NCBI GenBank assembly: GCA_021161835.1
Contig: JAGGZV010000047.1
Coordinates: 1-44,492, forward strand
Direction of reading: 5' to 3'
DNA from: Thermotogae bacterium
GTDB lineage: Bacteria > Thermotogota > Thermotogae > UBA12178
Length of the DNA: 44,492 nucleotides
Each line of letters starts with the position of its first letter. Positions within the stretch are counted from its first letter, which is position 1. A program made the translations under genes and the position numbers. Below are positions 35,670-44,492 of this stretch, piece after piece. The notes under the pieces are model-generated. The model saw only the letters and a program-made list of their open reading frames with translations. It was not told the DNA's origin and searched no databases.

Positions 35670-38189
35670 TCATCCCACCGTACATTTCGACCAGTTACAA
35701 CTCATACACATGACACAACCTTCCTGATTGATCAACGTGTTCTTACTCAGACAGACCGGGCAATACGTGTTGCCCTCTGAATCGACGTAATATCCATCGT
35801 ACCATTTTAGATCGTTTGCACGCACGAATTTCTCTATCTCTTCTTCGGATTTCCTCGTACCGTCTATCCTTATAACTTCGTGCTCCACCTCTTCCTGTGG
35901 ACCCCACAGCTTGACGAAGTCGTCCACCGCTCTCTTTATCTCCTCGGCTATTCCTTTGGCGTAATCTCCACGCACTTTTCTCAGCTGTTCCAGTATCTCT
36001 TCCAGCGAAACTCCCGCTCTGAGCGCTATGGACGAAAGCCTGCCTATTATCTCGGATGCCTCGCTGCCATTGGAGACGAAGATCTCTATGGCTTCACCGT
36101 TATCGTCGAAACTGACGGTTATGTAGGTGGTACCGTCCTCACGCTTGAACTTCCTGGTGACGCTTCTCAAGCTTTCCTTACGCGGTCGGGCACGCAGCTT
36201 GTGCTTCTCGTCCAGCACGAAAAATTGCACCTTGGGAGCATCCTTTGTCTTGAGTTTCGCGCTCGTTAACACCTGCGTTTGCAAACTTCCATCCCTGTAG
36301 ATCGTCAATCCCCTGATGTTCAACTTCATGGCTTCCAGATATATGTTGAGCACATCATCAACTGTGGCGGAATTCGGCATGTTTATGGTCTTACTTATGT
36401 TGTTGTCCACATAGCGCTGAAAGGCATCTTGCATGAGAAGATGGTCCATGGGTTCTATATCGTGACTTACAACGAATACGCGCTTTATTTCATCGGGGAT
36501 GCCCTCCACCTTCTGGATGGATCCCTCTTCCATTATCTTCTTCTTTATGCCATCGGTGAGTTCATCTCCCAGACGCTGCATCAAAACCCTGTTGATGTAC
36601 GTCAGAGGTTCACGAGTACCGTCGGGTCTGTTAACGTACCTGGTATATGCGAGCAAGAAGTTGGGCTCAAGTCCGCTGGAAGTGTCGGCTATATTCGATA
36701 TGGAACCCGTTGGGGCTATGGTTAAAAGAGCCACGTTGCGCTTTTTGCCAAGCGTTCTTTTAAACATCTCGTGCAGGTCATCGTCGTACCTGGATATACC
36801 CATGACGAATGGTCGGAACTCCGGATCGTTCCATCTACTCAGATGAAACAGTGGAAAGTTGCCCTTTTCCTCTGCGAGTTTTGCGGATGCTTCGTAAGCG
36901 TTCAGAGCTATACGCGCCATGAGGTCGGCAGCGAAAATACGGGCTTCCTGGCTATTGTACGGAATGTTCAACATGTAAAGAGTATCGGCGAAACCCATTA
37001 TACCGAGTCCAAGCCTCCGGGATTCGCGCACGCTCTTTGTTATCTTCTCCAGCGGGAAGACATTCACCTCTATAACGTCATCCAGGAAACGCACGGCGTT
37101 CCTCACGGTGGTATCGAGCGCATCATAATCCAGCTCTCCCGTTTGAGGATCCACGAATTTTGCCACGTCTATGGAACCCAGGTTGCACGCTTCATAATCC
37201 GAGAGGCCTATCTCCCCGCAGGGGTTGGTGGATGATATGCACTTGGATGGATACAGAGCATAATACTTGTTCATCTCGCCGAGAAAGGCGAGGCCGGGAT
37301 CTCCGCTTTTCCAGGCACTTTCTGCTATCTTCTCGAAGAGTTCCCTGACCTTGACCTTCCTCTTTATCTCACTGCGTGGATGACTCAATTCCAGCTCGCC
37401 GTCCTTCTCGTACAACTCCAGTATCTTTTTCCTGTCCCATACTCCAACCGAAATGTTGAAATACTTCAGAATAGCGTTACCATCGTTGTCCCTCTTGGCT
37501 ATTATGAACTCTTCTATATCGGGGTGGGTTATATCCAGTATTCCCATCAGGGCCCCACGACGTTTATATCCCTGTTCCACCACGTTTATGGCAGTGTTGA
37601 ACACATGCATGAAACTGACTGGTCCACTGGCTTTACCGCTCGTGCCCGCCACGTTGCTACCCTTGGGTCTGAGTTCCGAGAAATTGCTTCCTATTCCTCC
37701 ACCTGCTTTGGTGATCAGAGCGTACTCCTTCACCGCTTCGAAGATGCCGTCGATGCTGTCATCCACCGGTACCACGAAACAGGCACTCAGCATATGAAGG
37801 TGATTACGCGATGCGAAGATCTTCTCATAATCCTCCAGTGACATGTCGTCTATGTCCTTCAGCAGGAGCTCATAATCCACACCCAACCCTGCGTTGAAAA
37901 GCGTGGGACTGTTGGGCAAAAAAATGCGAGCTTTCAACATCTCATAGAATGTGTGTTCCACACCTTTCAGGAAATTGAGTTTCTCCTCACGAGACGCTCC
38001 TTCAAGTGCAGGATTGGTCAACTCACCCGTTGCCACAACTCTTGCCACACGTTTGCAGATATCTTTCCAGGAGGTTTCTATGAACTTATCTTCCTTATCA
38101 CGCCAGTAATACCTGTGCTTCAAAATCCTTTCAGCATTTTCAGAAGGTTCCACTCTCATCCATCTACTCACGACATCGGTATATCCCAT
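35670..38189 (-). CDS. nrdJ: Vitamin B12-dependent ribonucleotide reductase
   Basis: This class II enzyme reduces ribonucleotides with adenosylcobalamin and needs no oxygen. The 839-residue protein carries LPNSPTLFNAG, KAGGGIGSNFS, SSTNPCGEIGL with an active-site cysteine, ACNLGSI and APTGSISNIA. The C-terminus has CPVCLSK and CVMCMSCNWSKC, cysteines for zinc or thiol relay. No intein is present. ATG 38189 follows GGGGTGATG. It lies 6 nt after ndk, giving a nucleotide-supply pair. Confidence 0.98.
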   Translation of the reverse strand: MGYTDVVSRWMRVEPSENAERILKHRYYWRDKEDKFIETSWKDICKRVARVVATGELTNPALEGASREEKLNFLKGVEHTFYEMLKARIFLPNSPTLFNAGLGVDYELLLKDIDDMSLEDYEKIFASRNHLHMLSACFVVPVDDSIDGIFEAVKEYALITKAGGGIGSNFSELRPKGSNVAGTSGKASGPVSFMHVFNTAINVVEQGYKRRGALMGILDITHPDIEEFIIAKRDNDGNAILKYFNISVGVWDRKKILELYEKDGELELSHPRSEIKRKVKVRELFEKIAESAWKSGDPGLAFLGEMNKYYALYPSKCISSTNPCGEIGLSDYEACNLGSIDVAKFVDPQTGELDYDALDTTVRNAVRFLDDVIEVNVFPLEKITKSVRESRRLGLGIMGFADTLYMLNIPYNSQEARIFAADLMARIALNAYEASAKLAEEKGNFPLFHLSRWNDPEFRPFVMGISRYDDDLHEMFKRTLGKKRNVALLTIAPTGSISNIADTSSGLEPNFLLAYTRYVNRPDGTREPLTYINRVLMQRLGDELTDGIKKKIMEEGSIQKVEGIPDEIKRVFVVSHDIEPMDHLLMQDAFQRYVDNNISKTINMPNSATVDDVLNIYLEAMKLNIRGLTIYRDGSLQTQVLTSAKLKTKDAPKVQFFVLDEKHKLRARPRKESLRSVTRKFKREDGTTYITVSFDDNGEAIEIFVSNGSEASEIIGRLSSIALRAGVSLEEILEQLRKVRGDYAKGIAEEIKRAVDDFVKLWGPQEEVEHEVIRIDGTRKSEEEIEKFVRANDLKWYDGYYVDSEGNTYCPVCLSKNTLINQEGCVMCMSCNWSKCTVG

Positions 38190-38195
38190 AGCCCA

Positions 38196-38648
38196 TCACC
38201 CCACTATCAGATGCCTTTGTATCTCCAGTTCGTAGTCGACTATCTCCGAGGGTTCGAAAAATATTCCCATCTCCCTCTCCGCAGACTCGTGGGAATCAGA
38301 AGCATGTATCAGGTTTTTCGTCACGCTGGCCCCATAATCACCACGTATACTTCCCGGGGCTGCTTCCAGAGGATCGGTGGCTCCAACAACGTGTCTCACC
38401 ATTTCAACAGCCTTCGGGCCCTCGAGTATCATCACCACCACGGGTTCGTCACTTATGAAATTCATGAGATTTTCAAAGAAACTCTTCCCCTTGTGTTCCC
38501 TGTAGAGCTCCTCGGCTTTCTCACGTGTCATCCTCATCATCTTCAGCGCCACGATTTTCAAACCTTTGTTCTCGAATCTGTGGATGATTTCACCGATCAA
38601 TCCTCTGTAGATCGCATCCGGTTTGAGATATACAAATGTGCGTTCCAC
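38196..38648 (-). CDS. ndk: Nucleoside diphosphate kinase
   Basis: Ndk equalises nucleoside triphosphate pools. The 150-residue protein starts with ERTFVYLKPDAIYRGLIGEI and has the catalytic His115 in NLIHASDSHESAEREM. GTG 38648 follows GGGAG by 8 nt; the open frame runs to 38837 but the extra 63 residues are not conserved. It begins a run of six genes through hemW. Confidence 0.97.
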   Translation of the reverse strand: MERTFVYLKPDAIYRGLIGEIIHRFENKGLKIVALKMMRMTREKAEELYREHKGKSFFENLMNFISDEPVVVMILEGPKAVEMVRHVVGATDPLEAAPGSIRGDYGASVTKNLIHASDSHESAEREMGIFFEPSEIVDYELEIQRHLIVG

Positions 38649-38797
38649 CTCTATCACTCCCTGGAGTATTGTTGGACTCTTCAATTTTATCCCCAAAACT
38701 TTAAGCGCATTTATCACATATTTTGGAAATTCTCTATGCTTTGCATGGCCGTACATTGAAGCACACTTGCGGAAACTAAGGCAGAAAAGCATGCCAG

Positions 38798-38827
38798 TTA
38801 AAATATATGAAAAGCAGATGCTATAAT
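38798..38827 (+). promoter_or_regulatory. Promoter for chemoreceptor gene
   Basis: TTAAAA (38798-38803), an 18-nt spacer and TATAAT (38822-38827) suit the housekeeping factor. TAAA at 38799 followed by CTATAA gives a weaker sigma28 reading. The 215-nt region back to ndk (38649) holds no gene, and no clear ndk promoter was found in it. Confidence 0.4.
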
Positions 38828-38863
38828 TATACAACATACACTCTTAAGGGAGGGATTACTGTC

Positions 38864-40561
38864 ATGCGAACCGTTGGAGGTAAGGTAATTCTCATGATGC
38901 TCATAGCCGTGCTGGGAATATCCATCCCTGTGCTGTTCATGTCCAACCACTTTCTTTACAGCGCACTTATGGAAGAAAAAAAGGCCAAAACGCGGGATCT
39001 TGTGGATGCGGCGTACAGCTTGTTGGAAGCGGCTTATCAGAAAGAGGTGAAAGGTGAGCTGACACGTGAGGAAGCTCAAAAGCTTGCCATAGACAGGATA
39101 AGTGCCATGCACTATGAGGATAACAACTATTTTTGGATAAACGATCTTCAGTGTTTTATGATCTACCATCCAAGCCCAAAGTTGCACCAGAAAGATACGA
39201 GCGGTCTCGAAGATCCTTTTGGGAAGAAAATCGTTGTGTCGTTTGTAGAAGTTTGTAAGGAAAAAGGAGCCGGATTCTCAGACTACTGGTGGCCAAAATT
39301 AGGAAGCGATAAGCCCGAGCCCAAGCTCACCTATGTAAAACTCTTTGAACCATGGGGATGGATAGTGGGAACGGGAATATATGTTGATGATGTGAAGGCG
39401 AAAGCCCGCGCCATGTTCTTCAGGTTCACAGCGATCGTTGTTATAATACTGGTCATCATGATAGCCATCGCCGTGTTCTTTGGCAGGAGTATAAGTGGAA
39501 GAACGAAGAAACTCCTGGAAGTGGTGACAGCGTTCGCAGAAGGTGATTTTACAAGACAAGTGAACGTTAAGGGTAAAGATGAGATAACACGGATAGCCAA
39601 TGAGCTGGATAGGTCCATGAAGAATGTGAGAGAAATTCTCCAATCCTTACTCGATTCATCTGCAAAGATAGATCGTGCCGCTTCGAACCTGGCCACCATT
39701 TCCGAGGAAAACAGTGCCACGGGTGAGGAACTCTCCTCACAGGCCGAAAGCCTGAATACCAACATACAAAATGTATCGGCTGCCATTCAGGAAGCCACAT
39801 CAGGTATAGAGGAAATAACCGCCAGTGCACAAAACGTTGCCAAAGCTGCACAGGAGCTATCAGAACGAGCTGAAAGTGTTTCCAGCTCGGCCAGAGAAGG
39901 AGAGGCATCCCTCAGGAAGATAGGAGAAGTGGTTAATGAAACGGCCAGACAGGTGAAGGAAACAGCCGACAGAGTTGCAAGATTGGCTGAAGAAGCGAGA
40001 AACATTGGAGAAATCGTGGATACCATAAGTTCCATCGCGGAACAGACCAATTTGCTCGCTCTCAACGCTGCCATAGAAGCAGCACGTGCTGGTGAAGCTG
40101 GAAGAGGTTTCGCCGTTGTCGCCGATGAAATCAGAAAACTCGCCGAGGAGAGTCAGAACTCCACGCAGAAAATAGGTGAAATTCTCAAGAGAATACAGGA
40201 AGGCGCGGGTGCGGCCAACGAAATGGCCAAGAAAACTGTGGATATGGTTGGAACGGTCAGTCAGCAGACAGAGGAAGTTCAGGAAAGAATCACCAAGATT
40301 CTCAATGAAGTTATAGGAATAAGCTCGATGATAGAGAATGTTGCAGCCAGTGCACAGGAACAGAGTGCCGCTACCCAAGAAATATCGAGCAGTATGGATA
40401 ATGCCTCGCGGTCAGTTGCGGACATAGCAGCACAGGTTGAGGAGATGTCGAAAGCCGTTGCGCAGCAATCCGATGCGGCTCAGCAGGTGAGTGAAGCCAG
40501 CAACAAACTCGCTTTGACGGCAGAAAATCTTTTGAAAGAGGTTAAGAGATTCAGGATATGA
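38864..40561 (+). CDS. Methyl-accepting chemotaxis protein with single Cache sensor
   Basis: The 565-residue receptor has TM1 (about 8-27), a periplasmic single Cache domain (about 30-180, with [10 protein letters not shown] and [17 protein letters not shown]), TM2 (about 186-207), a HAMP and a coiled signalling domain. The hairpin tip is [34 protein letters not shown] in two parts. The ligand is likely a small carboxylate or similar. There is no C-terminal pentapeptide. ATG 38864 follows GGGAGG by 10 nt; the frame is open from 38807. Confidence 0.96.
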   Translation: MRTVGGKVILMMLIAVLGISIPVLFMSNHFLYSALMEEKKAKTRDLVDAAYSLLEAAYQKEVKGELTREEAQKLAIDRISAMHYEDNNYFWINDLQCFMIYHPSPKLHQKDTSGLEDPFGKKIVVSFVEVCKEKGAGFSDYWWPKLGSDKPEPKLTYVKLFEPWGWIVGTGIYVDDVKAKARAMFFRFTAIVVIILVIMIAIAVFFGRSISGRTKKLLEVVTAFAEGDFTRQVNVKGKDEITRIANELDRSMKNVREILQSLLDSSAKIDRAASNLATISEENSATGEELSSQAESLNTNIQNVSAAIQEATSGIEEITASAQNVAKAAQELSERAESVSSSAREGEASLRKIGEVVNETARQVKETADRVARLAEEARNIGEIVDTISSIAEQTNLLALNAAIEAARAGEAGRGFAVVADEIRKLAEESQNSTQKIGEILKRIQEGAGAANEMAKKTVDMVGTVSQQTEEVQERITKILNEVIGISSMIENVAASAQEQSAATQEISSSMDNASRSVADIAAQVEEMSKAVAQQSDAAQQVSEASNKLALTAENLLKEVKRFRI

Positions 40562-40581
40562 ACCATCATGTGCATCACAAG

Positions 40582-40610
40582 TTGCCTTAGGAATACTTTC
40601 GTGATAGAAT
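40582..40610 (+). promoter_or_regulatory. Promoter for the tRNA pair
   Basis: TTGCCT (40582-40587), exactly 17 nt and TAGAAT (40605-40610) form a good housekeeping promoter. The start would lie near 40617, just before tRNA-Ser. Confidence 0.6.
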
Positions 40611-40621
40611 AAGACCGAGGC

Positions 40622-40714
<93 letters not shown>

Positions 40715-40716
40715 AT

Positions 40717-40793
40717 GTGCCCGTAGCTCAGCTGGATAGAGCGCCAGACTGCGGATCTGGAGGTCGGGAGTTCAAATCTCCCCGGGCACGCCA
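40717..40793 (+). tRNA. tRNA-Arg(GCG)
   Basis: The 77-nt sequence folds with acceptor GTGCCCG/CGGGCAC, discriminator G and encoded CCA. The anticodon stem CCAGA/TCTGG holds CTGCGGA with anticodon GCG at 40751-40753. The D loop GCTGGATAGA carries the A20-type arginine identity base. It reads CGC and CGU with G34, whereas most bacteria use ACG with inosine. It starts 4 nt after tRNA-Ser. Confidence 0.95.
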
Positions 40794-40797
40794 GAAG

Positions 40798-40819
40798 GGA
40801 GCCTTTCGGGCTCCTTTTT
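40798..40819 (+). terminator. Rho-independent terminator after the tRNAs
   Basis: GGAGCC (40798-40803), loop TTTCG and GGCTCC (40809-40814) are followed by TTTTT on the plus strand. It lies 4 nt after the tRNA-Arg CCA. Confidence 0.9.
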
Positions 40820-40826
40820 ATAGAAG

Positions 40827-42113
40827 CTATTTTTTCTCCTTCATGGTGAACAATCGCGCTGCCACCATATATTCCTGCGAAGCTTCGTTGTACATCCCAA
40901 GATTCTCGTACATTTTTCCCAACCGCACATGAAGATTCGGATTCGTGGGATATTTTGCCACCAGGTTTTTCAAGGTGTGAAGCGCTCCTCTTTTGAAACC
41001 GAAGATTCTGAAAAGGTGATATCTGAAGTGAGAACTCAGGAAGAGCAGAAGGAAGATAGTTGGAAGCAGGGTGAATATGGGAAAATTCACGCTTCTGTTT
41101 TTCGGTTTCACGGTGCTCATCATCCCAGTATCCAGCTTCTGAAAGAATTCTGCTATTTCATAGTATTTCTTCCTCAGCACAGGATCTTTCAGATTTATGA
41201 TGGAAGGCAGGTTCATCTTCCAGCTCTTCGCATTGCTTTCCGGTATTCTCCTGATTACGGCATCCAGCAGGTTCATCATGGAAAAACGCAGCATGGATTT
41301 TTTTGTCTTCAGGCTCGAATACTCTTTCAGCAGTTCCGGAAGTGATTGTACAACATTTCTAAATTCTTCATCTGTACCCAAGAGCACCTTCTGCATGGAT
41401 CTGTTCAACTTGTTTTTGAAATTCATGTATGCGTTGATGGAAGTTACCACCATTCCCCTGCCCTTCAAAGCTCTGGAAAGAATGGAAATCTTGGGATAAT
41501 CACTCTCGGATATGTTAGATAAAGACGCCTCGAACATACGCCAGAATTCGCCAAACCATTCCTCGCCGAAGTACCTTTCGATGAATCTGGCAAACAACTC
41601 GTCGAAAACGTTGGGGTTGTTAAGCGCGTTGTTCACACACCAGTTCAGAAAGTAAGTGTATTTTTCCAGCGTTCTTCTGGAAAAAGGAAGATCGCTTATC
41701 AGTGATAAATACCGTATTCTCGCCACTTTCGCTATGCTTGGCTGCACCAGAGCATCATCCACCAGCATGGGAATCTGCGGGAAAAGCATGTACAAGAGCT
41801 TGCCACCCGATATTTCGCCATTGTAGCTGGCAAGCTCCATGATGAAATCCTCGAAACTTTCCGCGAAAACAGGTGATGCCAGCTCCGCGGGCAGGATCTT
41901 TTTCAACTCTCTTTTGGCATATACGAGTTTCCCTATCTGAGGTATACGTGTATCGTCGGGATTGGATACAATATACTCCACCAGAGCATCCACGGCTTTG
42001 TTCAAAGTTTCCGGCATCTTCGACAGGCCGTGTATCTCCTGGAGATTCAAGGAAAATGAGAGGATCGCGAAGAACACAAAACAGAGTATTGAAGCAATCG
42101 TTTTCAACATCAT
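40827..42113 (-). CDS. Exported or membrane-anchored protein with C-terminal TPR, unknown
   Basis: The 428-residue protein has a signal peptide (residues 2-21). A long helical middle of unknown type (for example AFRAL-like helices and MQKVLLGTDEEFRNVVQSL) leads to a membrane helix near residues 344-362 (FPIFTLLPTIFLLLFLSS). A TPR-like end follows (VAKYPTNPNLHVRLGKMYENL). The start is ATG 42113 or 42110; no strong ribosome site is visible, the nearest being GGGG about 17 nt upstream. It follows the AI-2E-type gene by 21 nt. Confidence 0.7.
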   Translation of the reverse strand: MMLKTIASILCFVFFAILSFSLNLQEIHGLSKMPETLNKAVDALVEYIVSNPDDTRIPQIGKLVYAKRELKKILPAELASPVFAESFEDFIMELASYNGEISGGKLLYMLFPQIPMLVDDALVQPSIAKVARIRYLSLISDLPFSRRTLEKYTYFLNWCVNNALNNPNVFDELFARFIERYFGEEWFGEFWRMFEASLSNISESDYPKISILSRALKGRGMVVTSINAYMNFKNKLNRSMQKVLLGTDEEFRNVVQSLPELLKEYSSLKTKKSMLRFSMMNLLDAVIRRIPESNAKSWKMNLPSIINLKDPVLRKKYYEIAEFFQKLDTGMMSTVKPKNRSVNFPIFTLLPTIFLLLFLSSHFRYHLFRIFGFKRGALHTLKNLVAKYPTNPNLHVRLGKMYENLGMYNEASQEYMVAARLFTMKEKK

Positions 42114-42134
42114 GACACGTTTTCACGTTCCCCT

Positions 42135-43160
42135 TCACATTTTTTCGAAGCGAGGATTCACGAACTCCGTCCAGTAATCCCTGACCACTATCGCCATGGG
42201 AACGGCTATGAAAGCTCCGGGGATACCGAACAATTCCGTCACTATTATTATGGCGATGATCATTGCGATGGGGCCCAGCTGTGAGTATCCCTGCATCAGC
42301 CTCAAAAACACTATGAAGGCGGTTGCATGTACAACGGTTGTTACAACCACAAACCATATCAGGATCTTCACGCCCATCGGGAGTATCACGATGATCATGG
42401 GGATGAGCTCCAGGAAAACACCCACTATCGGGATGTAGTTGGTAAGAAAAGCCCACGCACCGAGTGTGAGATAGTATTTTACACCTATGAGCTTCAGAAA
42501 AGCTCCCATCGACAGACCGGTAAGCGCAGCGGTAAGGGTCACGGCAACCACGTATCTCTGCAGGTGCCCATACATTCTCCTCATGAATTCATGGGCTATG
42601 CTACGCGTGCTTGCAGGGAAGAAATAGTCGATGTTTCTGCGCAGACCATCGAAGTACACCACGCCGTAAACACTGAGAAGAACCACGAAAAAGATGAATC
42701 CTATGCCACTGGGTACCCCGGTGGTTATGGTGGTGATCAGACCACTCAAAAACTCTGAAAGTTTCGGTTCGACGAGTTTTCCAATACGTCCTATCAACTC
42801 CTCAACTTGTGGATAATCCTTGAAAATCTTCGCGCTTTTCCACATCTCCTTCTCGAAAAAGGTGTTTATGAAATTTATGAGGGTATTGGTCTCCTTGAGC
42901 ATGGGAGGTATGAGCGCCACCACTATCCACACCACGAAAACGTAAAACACCACCAAAGCCAACCCGGAGCTCAAAGCTTTCTTCTTCAGATATTTCCTTA
43001 TGATGTTAGCTATGGGTTCAACCAGGAATATTATGGCCAGAGCAGCGATGAGCATGGCAAAGATCTTCGGGAATATCCACCCCATCAAGAAGAAGGTAAG
43101 CAAATATATCAGTATGAACAGAGCGACCTTGGATTTTGGATCCATACCCTTGAGAATCAT
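42135..43160 (-). CDS. AI-2E-family membrane transporter
   Basis: The 341-residue protein has about eight membrane segments with the family features MLIAALAIIFLVEPIANIIR, PSGIGFIFFVVLLSVYGVVYF, NYIPIVGVFLELIPMIIVIL and LFGIPGAFIAVPMAIVVRDY. Members include a sodium/proton antiporter and autoinducer-2 exporters, so the substrate cannot be told from sequence. ATG 43160 overlaps the asparaginase stop by 4 nt and has GGGAG 8 nt upstream. Confidence 0.9.
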   Translation of the reverse strand: MILKGMDPKSKVALFILIYLLTFFLMGWIFPKIFAMLIAALAIIFLVEPIANIIRKYLKKKALSSGLALVVFYVFVVWIVVALIPPMLKETNTLINFINTFFEKEMWKSAKIFKDYPQVEELIGRIGKLVEPKLSEFLSGLITTITTGVPSGIGFIFFVVLLSVYGVVYFDGLRRNIDYFFPASTRSIAHEFMRRMYGHLQRYVVAVTLTAALTGLSMGAFLKLIGVKYYLTLGAWAFLTNYIPIVGVFLELIPMIIVILPMGVKILIWFVVVTTVVHATAFIVFLRLMQGYSQLGPIAMIIAIIIVTELFGIPGAFIAVPMAIVVRDYWTEFVNPRFEKM

Positions 43161-44161
43161 ACGTGTATCTCCCTCGCCTTTCCCATTTTCTCGAATTCTT
43201 TCCTTATCCTGTCCATGTCATTCGTCAAACCCATGAGTACCATGAGCTTTATGCGCGCTTTCTGCCCCGACACTTCCTGACCGAATATCACTCCTCTGGA
43301 ACGCAAGTCAGCACCTCCACCTTTATAGGCATAAACGTTCAAAACTCGCCCCTTGAAACACCGTGATACGAGCACCACAGGCATGGACCACTCAACCACC
43401 AACTCTTCCAGAACATCCGCCAGTTTTGGTGGGACGTTGCCCCGCCCAAAACCCTCCACCACCAATCCCTTGTATCCCATTCTCGGCAATTCGAGAAGCA
43501 CACGACCGTCGTCACCAGTGAAAGTTTTGTGCAGGTACACCATCTCCTCTATGCGATCCACCCTGTAAACGCTTCTGGTGAGAGATCGACGAAAGAAGAT
43601 CACCGCATCTTCGTCCACTATACCTAGATTACCATATCCTGGTGAGTCGAAAGTAGCAACGTTACTCGTGTACGTCTTGGTGACCTCCCGTGCGGCGTGT
43701 ATTTCATCGTTCAAACATACCAATACACCGTGTCCCCGGGCTTCGTCGGATGCGGCTACTCTCACAGCGGAAAGCACATTCCTGGGACCATCGGTTCCCA
43801 GTTCATTTATGTTTCTCATACTCGCTGTCATGACAACAGGTTTTTCCGAATCCACGGTGAGGTCCAGAAAATATGCCGTTTCTTCCAGTGTGTCCGTCCC
43901 GTGGGTCACAACCACTCCCTTCACATCTTCTCTCCTGAGAATCTCATTCACTCTCTTCGAGAGCTTCAACATTCTGCTGGGAGTCATGTGAGGACTCGGT
44001 ATGTTGGAAAAATCGATCAGCTCCACTTCCGCTATCTCCTGCAACCCTTCGATAGCTGTTATCAAGCGATTCCCGCCTTCCAGCGGTACAACTCCTCCAC
44101 CCGGTGACTTGACCATGGCTATCGTGCCACCGGTGGTAACTATGACAACCTTCCCCCTCAT
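43157..44161 (-). CDS. L-asparaginase, cytoplasmic type
   Basis: The enzyme hydrolyses asparagine to aspartate and ammonia. The 334-residue protein has the two threonine motifs TTGGTIAM (Thr13) and VTHGTDTLEETAYFLDL with the catalytic Thr-Asp pair. MTASMRNINELGTDGPRN is also conserved. No signal peptide is present. ATG 44161 is set by GGGGGAAAG; ATG 44182 is in frame but its site is poor. The AI-2E-type gene is coupled downstream. Confidence 0.94.
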   Translation of the reverse strand: MRGKVVIVTTGGTIAMVKSPGGGVVPLEGGNRLITAIEGLQEIAEVELIDFSNIPSPHMTPSRMLKLSKRVNEILRREDVKGVVVTHGTDTLEETAYFLDLTVDSEKPVVMTASMRNINELGTDGPRNVLSAVRVAASDEARGHGVLVCLNDEIHAAREVTKTYTSNVATFDSPGYGNLGIVDEDAVIFFRRSLTRSVYRVDRIEEMVYLHKTFTGDDGRVLLELPRMGYKGLVVEGFGRGNVPPKLADVLEELVVEWSMPVVLVSRCFKGRVLNVYAYKGGGADLRSRGVIFGQEVSGQKARIKLMVLMGLTNDMDRIRKEFEKMGKAREIHV

Positions 44162-44245
44162 CTTTCCCCCACCCCTTATCATTCGATGGAGAAACGTTGA
44201 ACTCTTTCCACGATAGATTCTACACCTTCATGGAAAAGGGCTCGA

Positions 44246-44492
44246 TCATCTGGTATATGGAAGGCATAATGATAGATCATCGAGCTCCACACGAACCCAG
44301 GATGCTTCCTCTGAAAAAGAGAGAAGGTGATCATCCAGCGGTATCAGGCTGTAACCTGGTCTGTCATAGTTTTTACGTATCCTATAGAGTCGCCACATGC
44401 CACCTGCACTTCTGCGTACGTATTTAAGGTAGCCTACTTCCGTGTTGAAGAAAAGAGTATTCTCGGATAGAACTTCACACCGGGAAACTTCC
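44246..44492 (-). CDS. C-terminal end of an unknown protein, cut by window edge
   Basis: An open frame runs from the window edge to a TGA at 44248-44246, about 82 residues, including TLFFNTEVGYLKYVRR, GMWRLYRIRKNYDRPG and LIPLDDHLLSF. It ends with LSLCLPYTR. I cannot assign it. It is on the strand of the asparaginase operon and ends 84 nt before it, so it could be its first gene. The gap 44162-44245 shows no gene. Confidence 0.5.
   Translation of the reverse strand, partial: EVSRCEVLSENTLFFNTEVGYLKYVRRSAGGMWRLYRIRKNYDRPGYSLIPLDDHLLSFSEEASWVRVELDDLSLCLPYTR

Noticed and set aside
38649-38837. A 63-residue N-terminal extension of ndk
   Set aside because: Nucleoside diphosphate kinases begin at ERTF; a GGGAG site supports GTG 38648, and the extra part is not conserved-looking.
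40717-40932. A 71-codon frame beginning MPVAQLDRAPDCGSGG
   Set aside because: This is the well-known false protein that comes from translating a tRNA gene; it overlaps tRNA-Arg.

Overview
The window most likely comes from a member of the Thermotogae (a Thermotoga/Kosmotoga/Mesotoga-type anaerobe). This is inferred from gene content and protein character, because no database search was possible. SpeD carries Ser63/His68/Cys83 in the same places as the Thermotoga enzyme and sits in the order cupin regulator-speD-speE. Other pointers are the B12-dependent ribonucleotide reductase, the DeoC type, and many lysine/glutamate-rich proteins. Genes are packed tightly, often with 4-nt stop/start overlaps, and GTG and TTG starts are common. 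I see no insertion sequence, prophage, CRISPR array or broken gene.

Layout. 1-2119: the end of a CsgG-like exported protein gene (minus) diverges from glf, UDP-galactopyranose mutase. 2124-11489 (minus): one long amino-sugar operon read right to left. It holds a GntR/FCD repressor, an ABC sugar importer (binding protein and two permeases, no ATPase), nagB, a SIS-domain protein and nagA, then a hybrid histidine kinase and a receiver/HD-GYP protein. Its promoter is a perfect TTGACA-17-TATAAT overlapped by a 26-bp dyad. 11589-18753 (plus): a complete F-type ATP synthase operon (atpZ-I-B-E-F-H-A-G-D-C) ending in an unknown 76-aa membrane protein. The c subunit has a two-carboxylate, Na+-type ion site. 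18757-21251 (minus): an ABC-2 exporter (ATPase and two permeases).

21252-24151 (plus): a 320-nt leader region, then the cupin regulator, speD, speE, a FmdB-type zinc ribbon and an unknown membrane protein, for polyamine synthesis. 24146-26367 (minus): flaG-fliD for the flagellar filament cap, behind a sigma28-like promoter. 26526-31673 (plus): deoC, a cyclodeaminase-like protein, tgt, plsY, an exported TPR/beta-propeller protein and a small TPR protein. 31723-38648 (minus): ndk, nrdJ, a Nudix-like protein, gatB, an exported beta-rich protein and hemW, joining nucleotide supply, translation and heme/radical-SAM functions. 38864-40561 (plus): a Cache-type chemoreceptor, then tRNA-Ser(GCU) and tRNA-Arg(GCG) with a clear terminator. 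40827-44492 (minus): an unknown exported TPR protein, an AI-2E-family membrane protein, a cytoplasmic L-asparaginase and the end of an unknown gene.

The strongest leads for new biology are the 76-aa protein translationally coupled to the ATP synthase, the signalling pair at the end of the amino-sugar operon, and the leader before the polyamine operon. RNA hairpins next to ribosome binding sites (atpE/atpF, binding protein/permease) and the exported proteins of unknown role embedded in housekeeping operons also merit attention.
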